DNA of 64,000 nucleotides from Pseudomonadota bacterium (GTDB lineage: Bacteria; Pseudomonadota; Alphaproteobacteria; JACQOE01). Each line of letters begins with the position of its first letter. Within the stretch, counting starts at the first letter, position 1. Positions 28,200 to 36,424 of this stretch are shown here, one piece after another. Below the pieces are notes generated by a model. It did no database searches and was not told the DNA's origin. It was given only the letters and a program-made list of their open reading frames with translations. Made by a program: the position numbers and the translations under genes. The stretch spans positions 1 to 64,000 of the forward strand of contig JACQOE010000019.1 in the NCBI GenBank assembly GCA_016202695.1, read 5' to 3'.

Positions 28200-28945
28200 T
28201 GAGGAGCTGGACGGAATTCTGGGCGGGGCCACACGGCATCTACGTCAACGAGCGCCATCTCCGCGTCCACTGCGCCCGCGTTGCCGTCGATCTCGCCTCG
28301 GTGCTCGGCTCCATGCCCGGTGGGCGGGTGCTTGACTTCGGCTGCGGCGACGCGCTCTCCGCCCCGGCGCTCTCCGCGGCGACCAAGGCCGAGATTCTGC
28401 TCTACGACGCCGTTCCCGCCGTGCGCGAGCGCGTTGCCGCCCGTTACCCGGATACGCCCGGGCTTACCGTGCTCGACGCCGCGGCCTGGGAACGCCTTCC
28501 CGCGGGAAGCCTCGATGCGATCGTCGTGGTTTCGGTCGTGCAGTACATGGCGGAGGCCGACCTCGCCGCGCTCCTGAGGCGGCTCGGCCTGCTCCTCAAA
28601 CCCGGCGGCGCGCTGATCGTCGGCGACGTGATCCCGCCCGACGCCGGCCTCGTCGCCGACCTCGCGGCGCTGCTCGTCCCGGCGGCGCGCCACGGGTTCT
28701 TCACCGCCGCCGTCATCAGTCTCGCCCGGCTGTTCTTCTCCGATTATCGTCGACTCCGCGCGCGCCTCGGACTTACCTGCTACTCGGCGGCGGATTTCGA
28801 GCGACTCGCCGCGAGCTGCGGCTTGATTGCCGAGCGACTCGCAAGCAACATCGGCTTTAACCAGAAGCGAATGAGTTTCCGCTGCCGCATCGGCCCTTCG
28901 CCGCGAATCGCAGCCGGCTTGGACGCGGGACTTGCCCGCGGGTGA
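28199..28945 (+). CDS. SAM-dependent methyltransferase (class I)
   Basis: 248-aa protein with the SAM-binding motif VLDFGCGDA (44-52) and the later VVVSVVQYM and LKPGGALIVGDV blocks typical of Methyltransf_11/25 proteins. It overlaps GtrA by one base (TGATG) and is the last gene of the glycan cassette, so it may methylate the transferred sugar or its lipid carrier. The substrate is inferred from the operon only. Confidence 0.82.
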   Translation: MRSWTEFWAGPHGIYVNERHLRVHCARVAVDLASVLGSMPGGRVLDFGCGDALSAPALSAATKAEILLYDAVPAVRERVAARYPDTPGLTVLDAAAWERLPAGSLDAIVVVSVVQYMAEADLAALLRRLGLLLKPGGALIVGDVIPPDAGLVADLAALLVPAARHGFFTAAVISLARLFFSDYRRLRARLGLTCYSAADFERLAASCGLIAERLASNIGFNQKRMSFRCRIGPSPRIAAGLDAGLARG

Positions 28946-29032
28946 GCCGCCTTCCGACGTTGGCCCTCCCGCGGCCGCAGGCCCGGATATCGCGCCCCTG
29001 GGCGGGCATCTGCGCCCGCGGCCGGATCCCCG

Positions 29033-30319
29033 CTACCGGTAGAACGCGCGCGGCAGGACGAGCGCGATCTCGGGGAACGCCAGCATCAGGCCGAGCATCA
29101 CCGCGATGGCGACCAGGAACGGCGCGATCCCGATGAATACATCGTTGAGCGACCCCTTCCCGCGAATGCCCTGGATGACGTAGCAGAGTACGCCGATCGG
29201 CGGGGTGAGCACCGCCATCTCGCAGAGGAGCACCACCAGGATGCCGAACCACACCGGATCGTAGCCGAGCCCGACGACCACCGGCGTCACCAGGGGGACG
29301 GTCAGCACCATCATCGACAGGGTTTCCATGAACATGCCCATGATCACGTAGATGCCGATGATGAACAGCATCGTCTCGATGGGCGTGAATCCGAGCGTGA
29401 CGATGAATCGGTTGACTTGATCGACGAGGCCGATCGACGCGAAGACGAAGTTGAGGTAGAGGGCGATGATGACCATCAGCAGAAGCATGGCCGAGGTGCG
29501 GATCGTCCCCTCCATGCCGGCCTTGAGCATCGGCCAGTCGAGACGGCGATTCCACGCCGCCAGTCCGAGCGCTGCGAGCACGCCGAGCGCGGCCGCCTCG
29601 GTCGGGGTGGCCCAGCCGGCATAGATCGAGCCGACGACGACGAGGAAGAGTAGGATCGGCGGGCCGAGGTCGGCGAGACTTGCGAACCGGCGAGCCCAAC
29701 TCGTCGTCACCGTCTCACCGTCCCACTCGGGCCTCAGCAGGCAGGCGGCGACAACCACGACCATGTAAAGCAGGGCGAGCATGATGCCGGGGATGATGCC
29801 GGCGAGGAAGAGCTGCGGAACCGAGGTGTCGGTGAGGTAGCCGAAGACGATCATATTGATCGAGGGCGGGATCAGGATGCCCAGCGTCCCGCCGGCGGCC
29901 AGGCTGCCGAGGAACAGGCGCGCGTTGTAGCCTCTGATCTCGATCTGCGGAATCGCGGTCGTGCCGATCGTCGCCGCCGTGGCGACGGTCGAGCCGGTGG
30001 TCGCGGCAAAGAGAGCGCAGGTGCCGATGTTGGCATGCATCAGCCCGCCCGGAAGCCACGACAGCCACTGGGCCATGGCCTCGTACATGCGATCGGCGAT
30101 GCCGGAGCGCAGGAGGAGCTCGCTCATCAGGATGAAGAGCGGGATGGCGATCAGGACGAAGTTGACGCTGTGCGACCAGAAAACTTCGCCGAACGCGATG
30201 TGGATCGGAAGGAGGCTGTAGGCGAGGTCGAGGACCAGGGCCAGCGCCCCGAGCACGACCGCGACGGGCAGCGACAGCACGATCAGGACGATCAGGACCA
30301 GCGTGGCGGTGGTCAGCAT
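29033..30319 (-). CDS. dctM: TRAP transporter large permease, system 2
   Basis: 428-aa DctM-type ion-coupled permease with about 12 membrane segments. Landmarks are IPLFILMSELLLRSGIADRM, CALFAATTGSTVATAATIG, ILIPPSINMIVFGYLTD and VLTPPIGVLCYVIQ. It is similar to system 3 (52459-53742) over its whole length, much more than to system 1. It ends the P-Q-M operon and converges on the methyltransferase gene across about 90 bp. Confidence 0.94.
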   Translation of the reverse strand: MLTTATLVLIVLIVLSLPVAVVLGALALVLDLAYSLLPIHIAFGEVFWSHSVNFVLIAIPLFILMSELLLRSGIADRMYEAMAQWLSWLPGGLMHANIGTCALFAATTGSTVATAATIGTTAIPQIEIRGYNARLFLGSLAAGGTLGILIPPSINMIVFGYLTDTSVPQLFLAGIIPGIMLALLYMVVVVAACLLRPEWDGETVTTSWARRFASLADLGPPILLFLVVVGSIYAGWATPTEAAALGVLAALGLAAWNRRLDWPMLKAGMEGTIRTSAMLLLMVIIALYLNFVFASIGLVDQVNRFIVTLGFTPIETMLFIIGIYVIMGMFMETLSMMVLTVPLVTPVVVGLGYDPVWFGILVVLLCEMAVLTPPIGVLCYVIQGIRGKGSLNDVFIGIAPFLVAIAVMLGLMLAFPEIALVLPRAFYR

Positions 30320-30337
30320 GCGCGGGCGTCCGCCGGC

Positions 30338-30922
30338 CTATCTGGCCGGCCGGCCGCGGGGCTTGTCGCCGGCCCCGGCCATTTCCTCGGACAGCGACGG
30401 GGCGCCGGCGAGCCGCTGGATGGTGGCGAGGTCGCGCCTGGTCAGCGCCGCCGCCACCCGGGCGAGAAGAACGAGAATGCAGAGCAGGAAGAAGACGAGG
30501 CCGAGCAACCAAAGAGACTGCGGGATGACCAGCGGAGTCCCGAGCGACGTGTTCGAGATCGCGTGCATCTCCAGTGTGCTTCCGAGGACCCCGACCGCGC
30601 GCAGGCAGAGGAGCCCGATGACGAGGGCGAAGGCGAGGAGAGAGACGAGGTCGAGAACGGCGCGCAGCCAGGGCGAAAACCGGACGTAGACGGCGTCGAC
30701 GCGGACGTGCGCGCGCTCGAAGAGGGCGTAGGCGTAGCCCCAGGCCATGCTGATGGCGAGGGCGTAGCTGGCCAGCTCGTCGGCCCCGCCGACCGAGACC
30801 TGGAAGATCTTGCGCGCGACCACCTCGACGCCGATCAGGCCGGCGGCGAGGATCAGGAGGCCGCAGCCGACGTAAACGCCGCCGCGGGCGACGGTCTCGG
30901 CAAGGGACTGAAGGCGCTCCAT
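30338..30922 (-). CDS. dctQ: TRAP transporter small permease, system 2
   Basis: 194-aa DctQ-type protein with four predicted membrane segments and the pattern GADELASYALAISMAWGYAY then ERAHVRVDAVY. It lies 18 bp before dctM and about 126 bp after dctP. The layout matches DctQ of system 3, supporting paralogy of the two systems. Confidence 0.9.
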   Translation of the reverse strand: MERLQSLAETVARGGVYVGCGLLILAAGLIGVEVVARKIFQVSVGGADELASYALAISMAWGYAYALFERAHVRVDAVYVRFSPWLRAVLDLVSLLAFALVIGLLCLRAVGVLGSTLEMHAISNTSLGTPLVIPQSLWLLGLVFFLLCILVLLARVAAALTRRDLATIQRLAGAPSLSEEMAGAGDKPRGRPAR

Positions 30923-31048
30923 GCGACGCTTCCTCGGGCGTTATCGCCGGGTCTGGCATCCCACCGGCGCGGGCCGAGGGTCGCCCGCGGCTCGCGCCGG
31001 GGGGGGCGGCGTGACGGCTACGGCCGCCCCCGGTACGGGCACCGCGGC

Positions 31049-32131
31049 CTATCCGGTCGGCGCCTTGAGCCCGAGCATCTTGCCGACCGTGTTGTTCCAG
31101 TCCTCGGCGCACGCCTTGCCGCAACGCTTAGCGAAGTTGGGCAGGACGTTCTGCTCGATGATGCGCAGCCGCTCCTTGTCGTCGGCCGCCGATACCGGGA
31201 CGAGCGTCAGGTTCGCCTTCGACATCGCGCGCGGTGCCGTCGCATTGACGTCGCATCGCGGATCGCCGACCGTGCACCAGATCCCGTGCTGCGTCGTCTC
31301 GTCCGCCTGCTTCCACGCCGTCGGCTCGGCAAACGTGTCGAGCGCCTTCTGGATCACGGCCCGCGCCTTGGGGTCGATCTTGTTCCAGGAGTTCGTGTTG
31401 GCCGCCGAGAGCATCGCGCTCCAGGAGACGATCATCGGGTAAAGGTGGGTTGTCACCTCGTGCCATTTGGCGAGGTTGCCGTTGGCGGACCCGGTGATGG
31501 CGCAGTCGATAACCTTGCGCTGGATCGCCGGGATGACCTCGCCGGCGCCCATCGTCACGGGAACGCCCCCGAAGGCCTGCACGAACTCGGCGAGGCTGGC
31601 GGTGAAGACCCGCACCTTCTTGCCCTTCATGCCGGCAAGCCCAGTGATCGGGATCGCGCACCAGAACATCTGACCGCTGGATGGCCAGGTGCTGAGGATC
31701 GTGACCCCGACCTTGCCGAAGACCCGGTCGAGGGTGGGCCGGTACGCCGCCGACACCTTCTTCAGGGTCGCCGCGTCCTGGATCAGGCCGGCGAGATCGT
31801 TTCCGTCGCCCTCGGGAATGTCGCCCGAGGCATAGCCACCCGAGAAGTCGAGGAAGTCGGCCACGCCCAGCTTCACCAGTCGGAAGACGTCGGTGCCTTG
31901 CAGCCCGAGGGTGGTGATGCTCACCAGGTCGGCGGTGATCCTGCCGCCCGACACCTGCGGCAGCTTCTCTTCCCACAGGGGCACGCTGATACTGGTCCAC
32001 GGTTGGGTGTTCATGTGGACGCCGATCGCCTTCACGTGCGTGCGCGGGATGTCCTGGGCGGACGCGGGGCTGACGGCGAGGGAGATGCCGATCACCGCTC
32101 CCCACAAGAATCTCTTCGCAGCGCGATGCAT
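31049..32131 (-). CDS. dctP: TRAP transporter substrate-binding protein, system 2 (cysteine-rich)
   Basis: 360-aa periplasmic TRAP binding protein. The start at 32131 has an excellent Shine-Dalgarno (AAGGAGGAAA), and the Sec signal ends near SPASAQD. The ligand-binding part includes KKVRVFTASLAEFVQAFGG and VIDCAITGSANGN. The C-terminal region carries HGIWCTVGDPRC and later CGKAC, a cysteine pattern also present in system 3's binding protein and absent from system 1's. Disulfides in the periplasm are the natural explanation. It is divergent from hyuA2, which suggests coordinated control. Confidence 0.92.
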   Translation of the reverse strand: MHRAAKRFLWGAVIGISLAVSPASAQDIPRTHVKAIGVHMNTQPWTSISVPLWEEKLPQVSGGRITADLVSITTLGLQGTDVFRLVKLGVADFLDFSGGYASGDIPEGDGNDLAGLIQDAATLKKVSAAYRPTLDRVFGKVGVTILSTWPSSGQMFWCAIPITGLAGMKGKKVRVFTASLAEFVQAFGGVPVTMGAGEVIPAIQRKVIDCAITGSANGNLAKWHEVTTHLYPMIVSWSAMLSAANTNSWNKIDPKARAVIQKALDTFAEPTAWKQADETTQHGIWCTVGDPRCDVNATAPRAMSKANLTLVPVSAADDKERLRIIEQNVLPNFAKRCGKACAEDWNNTVGKMLGLKAPTG

Positions 32132-32341
32132 AACTGTTTCCTCCTTGTCTCTCATCTTCGGCGGATGCCCGGCCGCACGGGCGTACAGCAAACACGACGT
32201 ATCCGCCGAGCGGCACGTCGGCAGCTTCCTTCCGCCTTGCTCGATTTGCAATCAGCAAAAATATCACACGACGCGACGCCGGGAAACGGGAATCCGGGAT
32301 CGCGGCGTCCTGCGGGGCGCAGGCGGCGCCGAACGACGCCC

Positions 32342-32370
32342 TTGGCGTGTCCTGCGCGCCTCGTTATAAT
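32342..32370 (+). promoter_or_regulatory. Predicted sigma70 promoter for hyuA2
   Basis: TTGGCG (32342-32347), a 17-bp spacer and a consensus TATAAT (32365-32370) point toward hyuA2, whose ATG lies at 32453. It is the best-looking promoter in the window. Its -10 lies inside the first copy of the tandem direct repeat. Confidence 0.55.
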
Positions 32371-32413
32371 TTCCGCGCACATCATCCTTGTTATAATTTC
32401 CGCGCGCATCATC
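32363..32413. repeat. Tandem 24-bp direct repeat upstream of hyuA2
   Basis: Copies at 32363-32386 and 32390-32413 are separated by three bases and differ at one position (a at 32379, g at 32406). Each starts GTTATAATTTCCGCGC and ends CATCATC. The 27-bp period puts a TATAAT in each copy. It could be a duplicated promoter element or a repeated operator. Confidence 0.8.
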
Positions 32414-32452
32414 GAAGACACAAGACAACGTCCGTTTGGTTCGGGGGAAACG

Positions 32453-34540
32453 ATGACCGCCTTTCGGCTGGGCGTCGATATCGGCGGCACGTTCACCGAC
32501 ATCGTGCTCGTCGGCGAGGACGGAACCCTCTACAGCAAGAAGGTCCTTTCGACTCCCGACGATTACAGCCGGGCCATCGAGGAGGGCGTTGCCGCGCTCC
32601 TCCGGGAGGAGGGCGTCGCCGCCTCCGCCATCGTCGAGTTCGCGCACGGCACCACGATCGCCACCAACGCGATCATCGAGCGCAAGGGCGTGACGGTGGC
32701 GCTTCTCACCACCAAGGGCTTCCGCGACGTGCTCGAGATCGGCCGGTTCCGCGCTCCGCGCCTCTACGACCTGAGCTTCCGCAAGCCCGAGCCGCTGGTC
32801 GAGCGGCGGCTCAGGTTCGAGGTGCCCGAGCGGGTGAGCGGTTCCGGCGAGATCCTGAAGCCGATCGACCTCGCCGCCCTCGACCGGATCGTCGAGCGGC
32901 TGGTCGCGCTCGGCGTCCGGACCGTGGCGATCTGCTTCGTCAACTCATACGTCAATCCCGCGAACGAGCTCGCGGCGTTGCGCCATCTGAGGGAGCGCCT
33001 GCCCGCCGTCTCGGTCTCGGCCTCGGTGGAGCTGGTACCCCAGATCCAGGAGTACGAGCGTACCTCCACGACGGTGGTGAACGCCTACATCCGGCCGGTA
33101 GTCGAGGGCTACGTCACCTCGCTCAGCCGGCGGATGAGCCGGATCGGGATCAAGGTCCCGCTCCTGATCATGCAGTCGAGCGGGGGCGTGCTTCCGGCCG
33201 CGCTCGCCGGCGCGAGCCCGGTTTACATCATCGAGTCGGGGCCGGCCGCGGGAGTCGTCGGCGCGCAGCGCATCGGCCAACGATTCGGCCTCGGCGACCT
33301 GATGGTGCTCGACATGGGCGGCACCACCGCCAAGGCCGCGCTCATCCAGGACGGCGAGTTCGGCGTCATGCCGGAGGCCGAGCTGGGAGGGACGGAGAAC
33401 GCCGGCCACCGCCTGATCCAAGGCGCCGGCTACGTGGTGCAGGTGCCCACCATCGACATCGCCGAGGTCGGCGCCGGCGGGGGCTCGATCGCAGAGATCG
33501 ACACCGGCGGCGGAGTCAAGGTCGGCCCGCGCAGCGCCGGCGCCTCCCCGGGGCCGGTCTGCTACGACCTCGGCGGGGTGCAGCCGACGGTCACAGACGC
33601 CAACCTCCTGCTCGGCTATCTCAATCCGCGGGTGCTGGTCGGCGGCGACCTCCCGCTCGATTTCGGCAAGGCGGAGGCGGCGATTGCCGGCCTCGGTCGG
33701 AGCCTTGGCCAATCCACCACCGACACCGCCTACGGCATTCACCTGATCGCCAACGCGAACATGATGCGGGCGCTGCGCGCGGTCTCGTCCGAGCGTGGCC
33801 GCGATCCTTCGCAGTTCACGCTGGTCGCGATCGGCGGCAACGGCGGCGTCCACGCCGCCGCCCTCGCCGAGACTCTCGGCATCGGGCGCGTGATCGTGCC
33901 CCCTGTCGCCGGCCTCTTCAGCGCCCTCGGCCTCCTCTTCGCCGACGTCGAACATCAGTTGATCCGGGCGTTCTACCGGGCGATGCGGGCGACGACCGCC
34001 GAGGCCCTCAACGAGGCATTGGCGCCGATGGTGGAGGAGGCGCACGCGCTCTTGAAGTCCGAGGGATTCGCGAGGCCCGGGCAGCGGCGGATCGAGGTCT
34101 ACGCCAACCTCAGGTACGCCGGCCAGACCTGGACGCTGACCGTGCCCTTCGTCCGCTTCCCGGCCGATGATCAGGCGATGACCGCGCTCGCCGAGGGGTT
34201 CCATCGGACCCACGACCAGAACTACGGCTACCGCTCGGATCACGAGCCGATCCAGTTCGTCGCCCTCAAGGTGCTCGGGCGCGGGGTGGCGGACCGGCCG
34301 CGGCTGCCGGAGCGGGTGCGCGAGGCGACCCGGCGCGAGGCGGAAAGATCGGGGCGCAAGGCGTATTTCGGTCCCGGGCACGGATGGCTGGCGACGCCGG
34401 TCCTGCCGCGCCCGGGCCTCGACGAGACGGCGCGGCCGGGCCCCCTGATCGTCGAGGAGTACGACTGCACCACCGTCGTCCGGCCGGGATGGCGGGCGCG
34501 GCGCGACAGTTGGAACAACATCGTCATCGAGCGAGGCTGA
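32453..34540 (+). CDS. hyuA: HyuA-type hydantoinase/oxoprolinase subunit A, pair 2
   Basis: 695-aa A subunit of the ATP-dependent hydantoinase/5-oxoprolinase family. GVDIGGTFTD (7-16) and DMGGTTAK (287-294) form the phosphate-binding loops, and GAGGGSIA follows near residue 341. The start at 32453 is preceded by GGGGGAAA at good spacing; a much longer open frame upstream is antisense to TRAP 2 and is rejected. hyuB2 follows after 53 bp. Divergent from the TRAP 2 binding protein, so the imported solute is probably the enzyme's substrate or precursor. Confidence 0.92.
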   Translation: MTAFRLGVDIGGTFTDIVLVGEDGTLYSKKVLSTPDDYSRAIEEGVAALLREEGVAASAIVEFAHGTTIATNAIIERKGVTVALLTTKGFRDVLEIGRFRAPRLYDLSFRKPEPLVERRLRFEVPERVSGSGEILKPIDLAALDRIVERLVALGVRTVAICFVNSYVNPANELAALRHLRERLPAVSVSASVELVPQIQEYERTSTTVVNAYIRPVVEGYVTSLSRRMSRIGIKVPLLIMQSSGGVLPAALAGASPVYIIESGPAAGVVGAQRIGQRFGLGDLMVLDMGGTTAKAALIQDGEFGVMPEAELGGTENAGHRLIQGAGYVVQVPTIDIAEVGAGGGSIAEIDTGGGVKVGPRSAGASPGPVCYDLGGVQPTVTDANLLLGYLNPRVLVGGDLPLDFGKAEAAIAGLGRSLGQSTTDTAYGIHLIANANMMRALRAVSSERGRDPSQFTLVAIGGNGGVHAAALAETLGIGRVIVPPVAGLFSALGLLFADVEHQLIRAFYRAMRATTAEALNEALAPMVEEAHALLKSEGFARPGQRRIEVYANLRYAGQTWTLTVPFVRFPADDQAMTALAEGFHRTHDQNYGYRSDHEPIQFVALKVLGRGVADRPRLPERVREATRREAERSGRKAYFGPGHGWLATPVLPRPGLDETARPGPLIVEEYDCTTVVRPGWRARRDSWNNIVIERG

Positions 34541-34593
34541 GGGTGCGCCGCCCGGCATCGGCCGGGCCCGCGCGGCCAGCGGGAGGATGGGGC

Positions 34594-36357
34594 GTGGAGA
34601 TCGATCCATTCAGGCGGGCACTGATCAAGAACGCGCTCGTGACCATCGCCGACAACATGGTGGTCACCGTGATCCGCACCTCGCGCTCGGCGGTGGTTAA
34701 GGTGAGCCTCGACTTCTCGACCTCGATCTGCGACGGGGCCGGTCAGATGGTCGCCCAGGGGCTGGCGATCCCGCTGCATCTCGGTGCGACCATGCCGGCG
34801 CTCAAGGGCTGCCTCGACCATTTCGGCGACGACATCCACGAGGGCGACATCGTCGCCCAGAACGACCCCTACTCGGGGGGAAGCCACCTCAACGACATCT
34901 TCATGTTCAAGCCGGTCTACAAGGACGGCGAGCGGGTGGCGTTTCTGAGCATCATCCTCCACCACACCGACATGGGCGGGAGGGTGCCGGGCGGCAACGC
35001 CACCGACTCGACCGAGATCTTCCAGGAGGGGCTGCGCATCCCGCCGACCAAGTTCTACGAGCGGGGCAAGCCCAACTCGACGATCTTCCGCCTGATCGAA
35101 CACAACGTCCGCGTGCCCGACCTCGTGCTCGGCGATGTGCGCGCCCAGATCGCCGCACTCAACATCGGCGAGCGCGAGATGCACAAGCTCCTAGGCGAGT
35201 ACGACCTCGCCGAGTTTAAGGCCTACATGGCCGACCTCATCGACTACTCGGAGCGTATGACCCGGGCCGGGATCGCCGCCCTTCCCGACGGCGAGGCCGA
35301 GTTCACCGACTACCTTGACGACAACGGCGCCGGCGGCGAGCCGGTGACGATCCACGTCAAGATCACGGTCCGCGGCGAGGAAATGCTGGTCGACTACACC
35401 GGCACCTCGCCCCAGACCACGGGCGCGCTGAACCCCAACCTGTGGTTCACCACCTCGTGCACCTACGCCGCGATCCGCACGCTGCTCGATCCCGACGTCC
35501 CCAACAACGCCGGCTTTTACAAGCCGATCCGGGTGGTGGCCCCGGAGGGCTGCTTCGTCAACCCGGTCTTCCCGGCGCCGCTCGGGGCGCGCGGCCTCGC
35601 CGGCCACCGGGTCTGCTCGACCGTGCTCGGCGCGCTCGCCCAGCTCAGGCCCGACCGGATGCAGGCCTGCCAGGGCGGCTCGGAGTTCGCCATCGTCTTC
35701 GCCGGCTACGACCCCGACCGCAAGCCGTTCCTGCTGCTCGAGTTTCACAACACCACCGGCCACGGCGGCGGCCCCGACCGCGACGGCCAGGACGCCGGAC
35801 CCTATTACCTCGCCAACCTGGCCAACACGCCGGTCGAATCGGTCGAGGCCGAGAATCCGGTGATGGTGGAGGAGTATGCGTTCCTGCCTGACACGGGCGG
35901 GCCGGGCAAGTACCGCGGCACGCTCGGGCTGGCGCGCCAGTACCGCCTGCTCGCCGAGCGGGCGACGGTGCAGCTCCGCTCCGACCGCCACCTGCACCGC
36001 TGCTGGGGGCTGTTCGGCGGCAAGTCCGGGGCGCCCGGGCGGAGCATCCTCAACCCCGGCAACGCCGCCCGCGATCTTCCCTCCAAGTTCCTCGGCACGA
36101 TGCGGCGGGGCGAGGTCTTCCGCGGCGAGATGCCGGGGGGCGGCGGCTACGGCGATCCGCTCGAGCGCGACGCCCGCGCGGTGCTGCACGACATCGTCCA
36201 GGAGAAGATGACGCTCCGCCACGCCCGTGACGAGTACGGCATCGTCGTCGAGCCGGCGACGCTCACGCTCGATCTGGCCGCGACCCGGAAACTGCGGGCC
36301 GAGCTTCGCCGCGGGCGGGGAGTGCCTGGGGGAGGGAGCGGTCCGACGGGCGGATGA
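34594..36357 (+). CDS. hyuB: HyuB-type hydantoinase/oxoprolinase subunit B, pair 2
   Basis: 587-aa B subunit. The start is the GTG at 34594, preceded by GGGAGG. Landmarks are NDPYSGGSHLNDIF, the HHTDMGGRVPGG block, FQEGLRIPP, VDYTGTSPQTTG and MPGGGGYGDPLERD. The HHTDMGG form is the classic one for HyuB and OPLAH-like proteins, in contrast to the other four copies. It ends 67 bp before the NMT1-like gene. Confidence 0.92.
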   Translation: MEIDPFRRALIKNALVTIADNMVVTVIRTSRSAVVKVSLDFSTSICDGAGQMVAQGLAIPLHLGATMPALKGCLDHFGDDIHEGDIVAQNDPYSGGSHLNDIFMFKPVYKDGERVAFLSIILHHTDMGGRVPGGNATDSTEIFQEGLRIPPTKFYERGKPNSTIFRLIEHNVRVPDLVLGDVRAQIAALNIGEREMHKLLGEYDLAEFKAYMADLIDYSERMTRAGIAALPDGEAEFTDYLDDNGAGGEPVTIHVKITVRGEEMLVDYTGTSPQTTGALNPNLWFTTSCTYAAIRTLLDPDVPNNAGFYKPIRVVAPEGCFVNPVFPAPLGARGLAGHRVCSTVLGALAQLRPDRMQACQGGSEFAIVFAGYDPDRKPFLLLEFHNTTGHGGGPDRDGQDAGPYYLANLANTPVESVEAENPVMVEEYAFLPDTGGPGKYRGTLGLARQYRLLAERATVQLRSDRHLHRCWGLFGGKSGAPGRSILNPGNAARDLPSKFLGTMRRGEVFRGEMPGGGGYGDPLERDARAVLHDIVQEKMTLRHARDEYGIVVEPATLTLDLAATRKLRAELRRGRGVPGGGSGPTGG

Positions 36358-36424
36358 CGCGGGCGCCGCCGGTAAACGCCGTTGTCGCGGCCGGGCCGTA
36401 TGGGCAATTGGAGGAACGGGACCG

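Larger units (their letters stand above)
32132..32452. promoter_or_regulatory. Divergent control region between TRAP 2 and hyuA2
   Basis: 321 bp without a gene. It contains a near-perfect inverted repeat at 32237-32258 (TTGCT with GATT, centre TGC, then AATC with AGCAA, with one extra base in the left half) and, nearer hyuA2, a tandem 24-bp repeat carrying TATAAT (listed separately). The arrangement is that of a shared regulator site for the importer and the HyuAB enzyme. Confidence 0.5.

Noticed and set aside
30035-32452. Very long plus-strand open frame upstream of hyuA2, continuous with it (total about 1500 codons).
   Set aside because: The first 800 codons are antisense to dctM, dctQ and dctP of TRAP 2, have Asp/Glu/Arg/His-rich shadow composition and no domain; the HyuA domain begins at the Shine-Dalgarno-backed ATG 32453.
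20175-36357. HyuA/HyuB as acetone or acetophenone carboxylase subunits.
   Set aside because: Those enzymes need a small gamma (and in some cases delta/epsilon) subunit, and none is found beside any of the pairs; not fully excluded.
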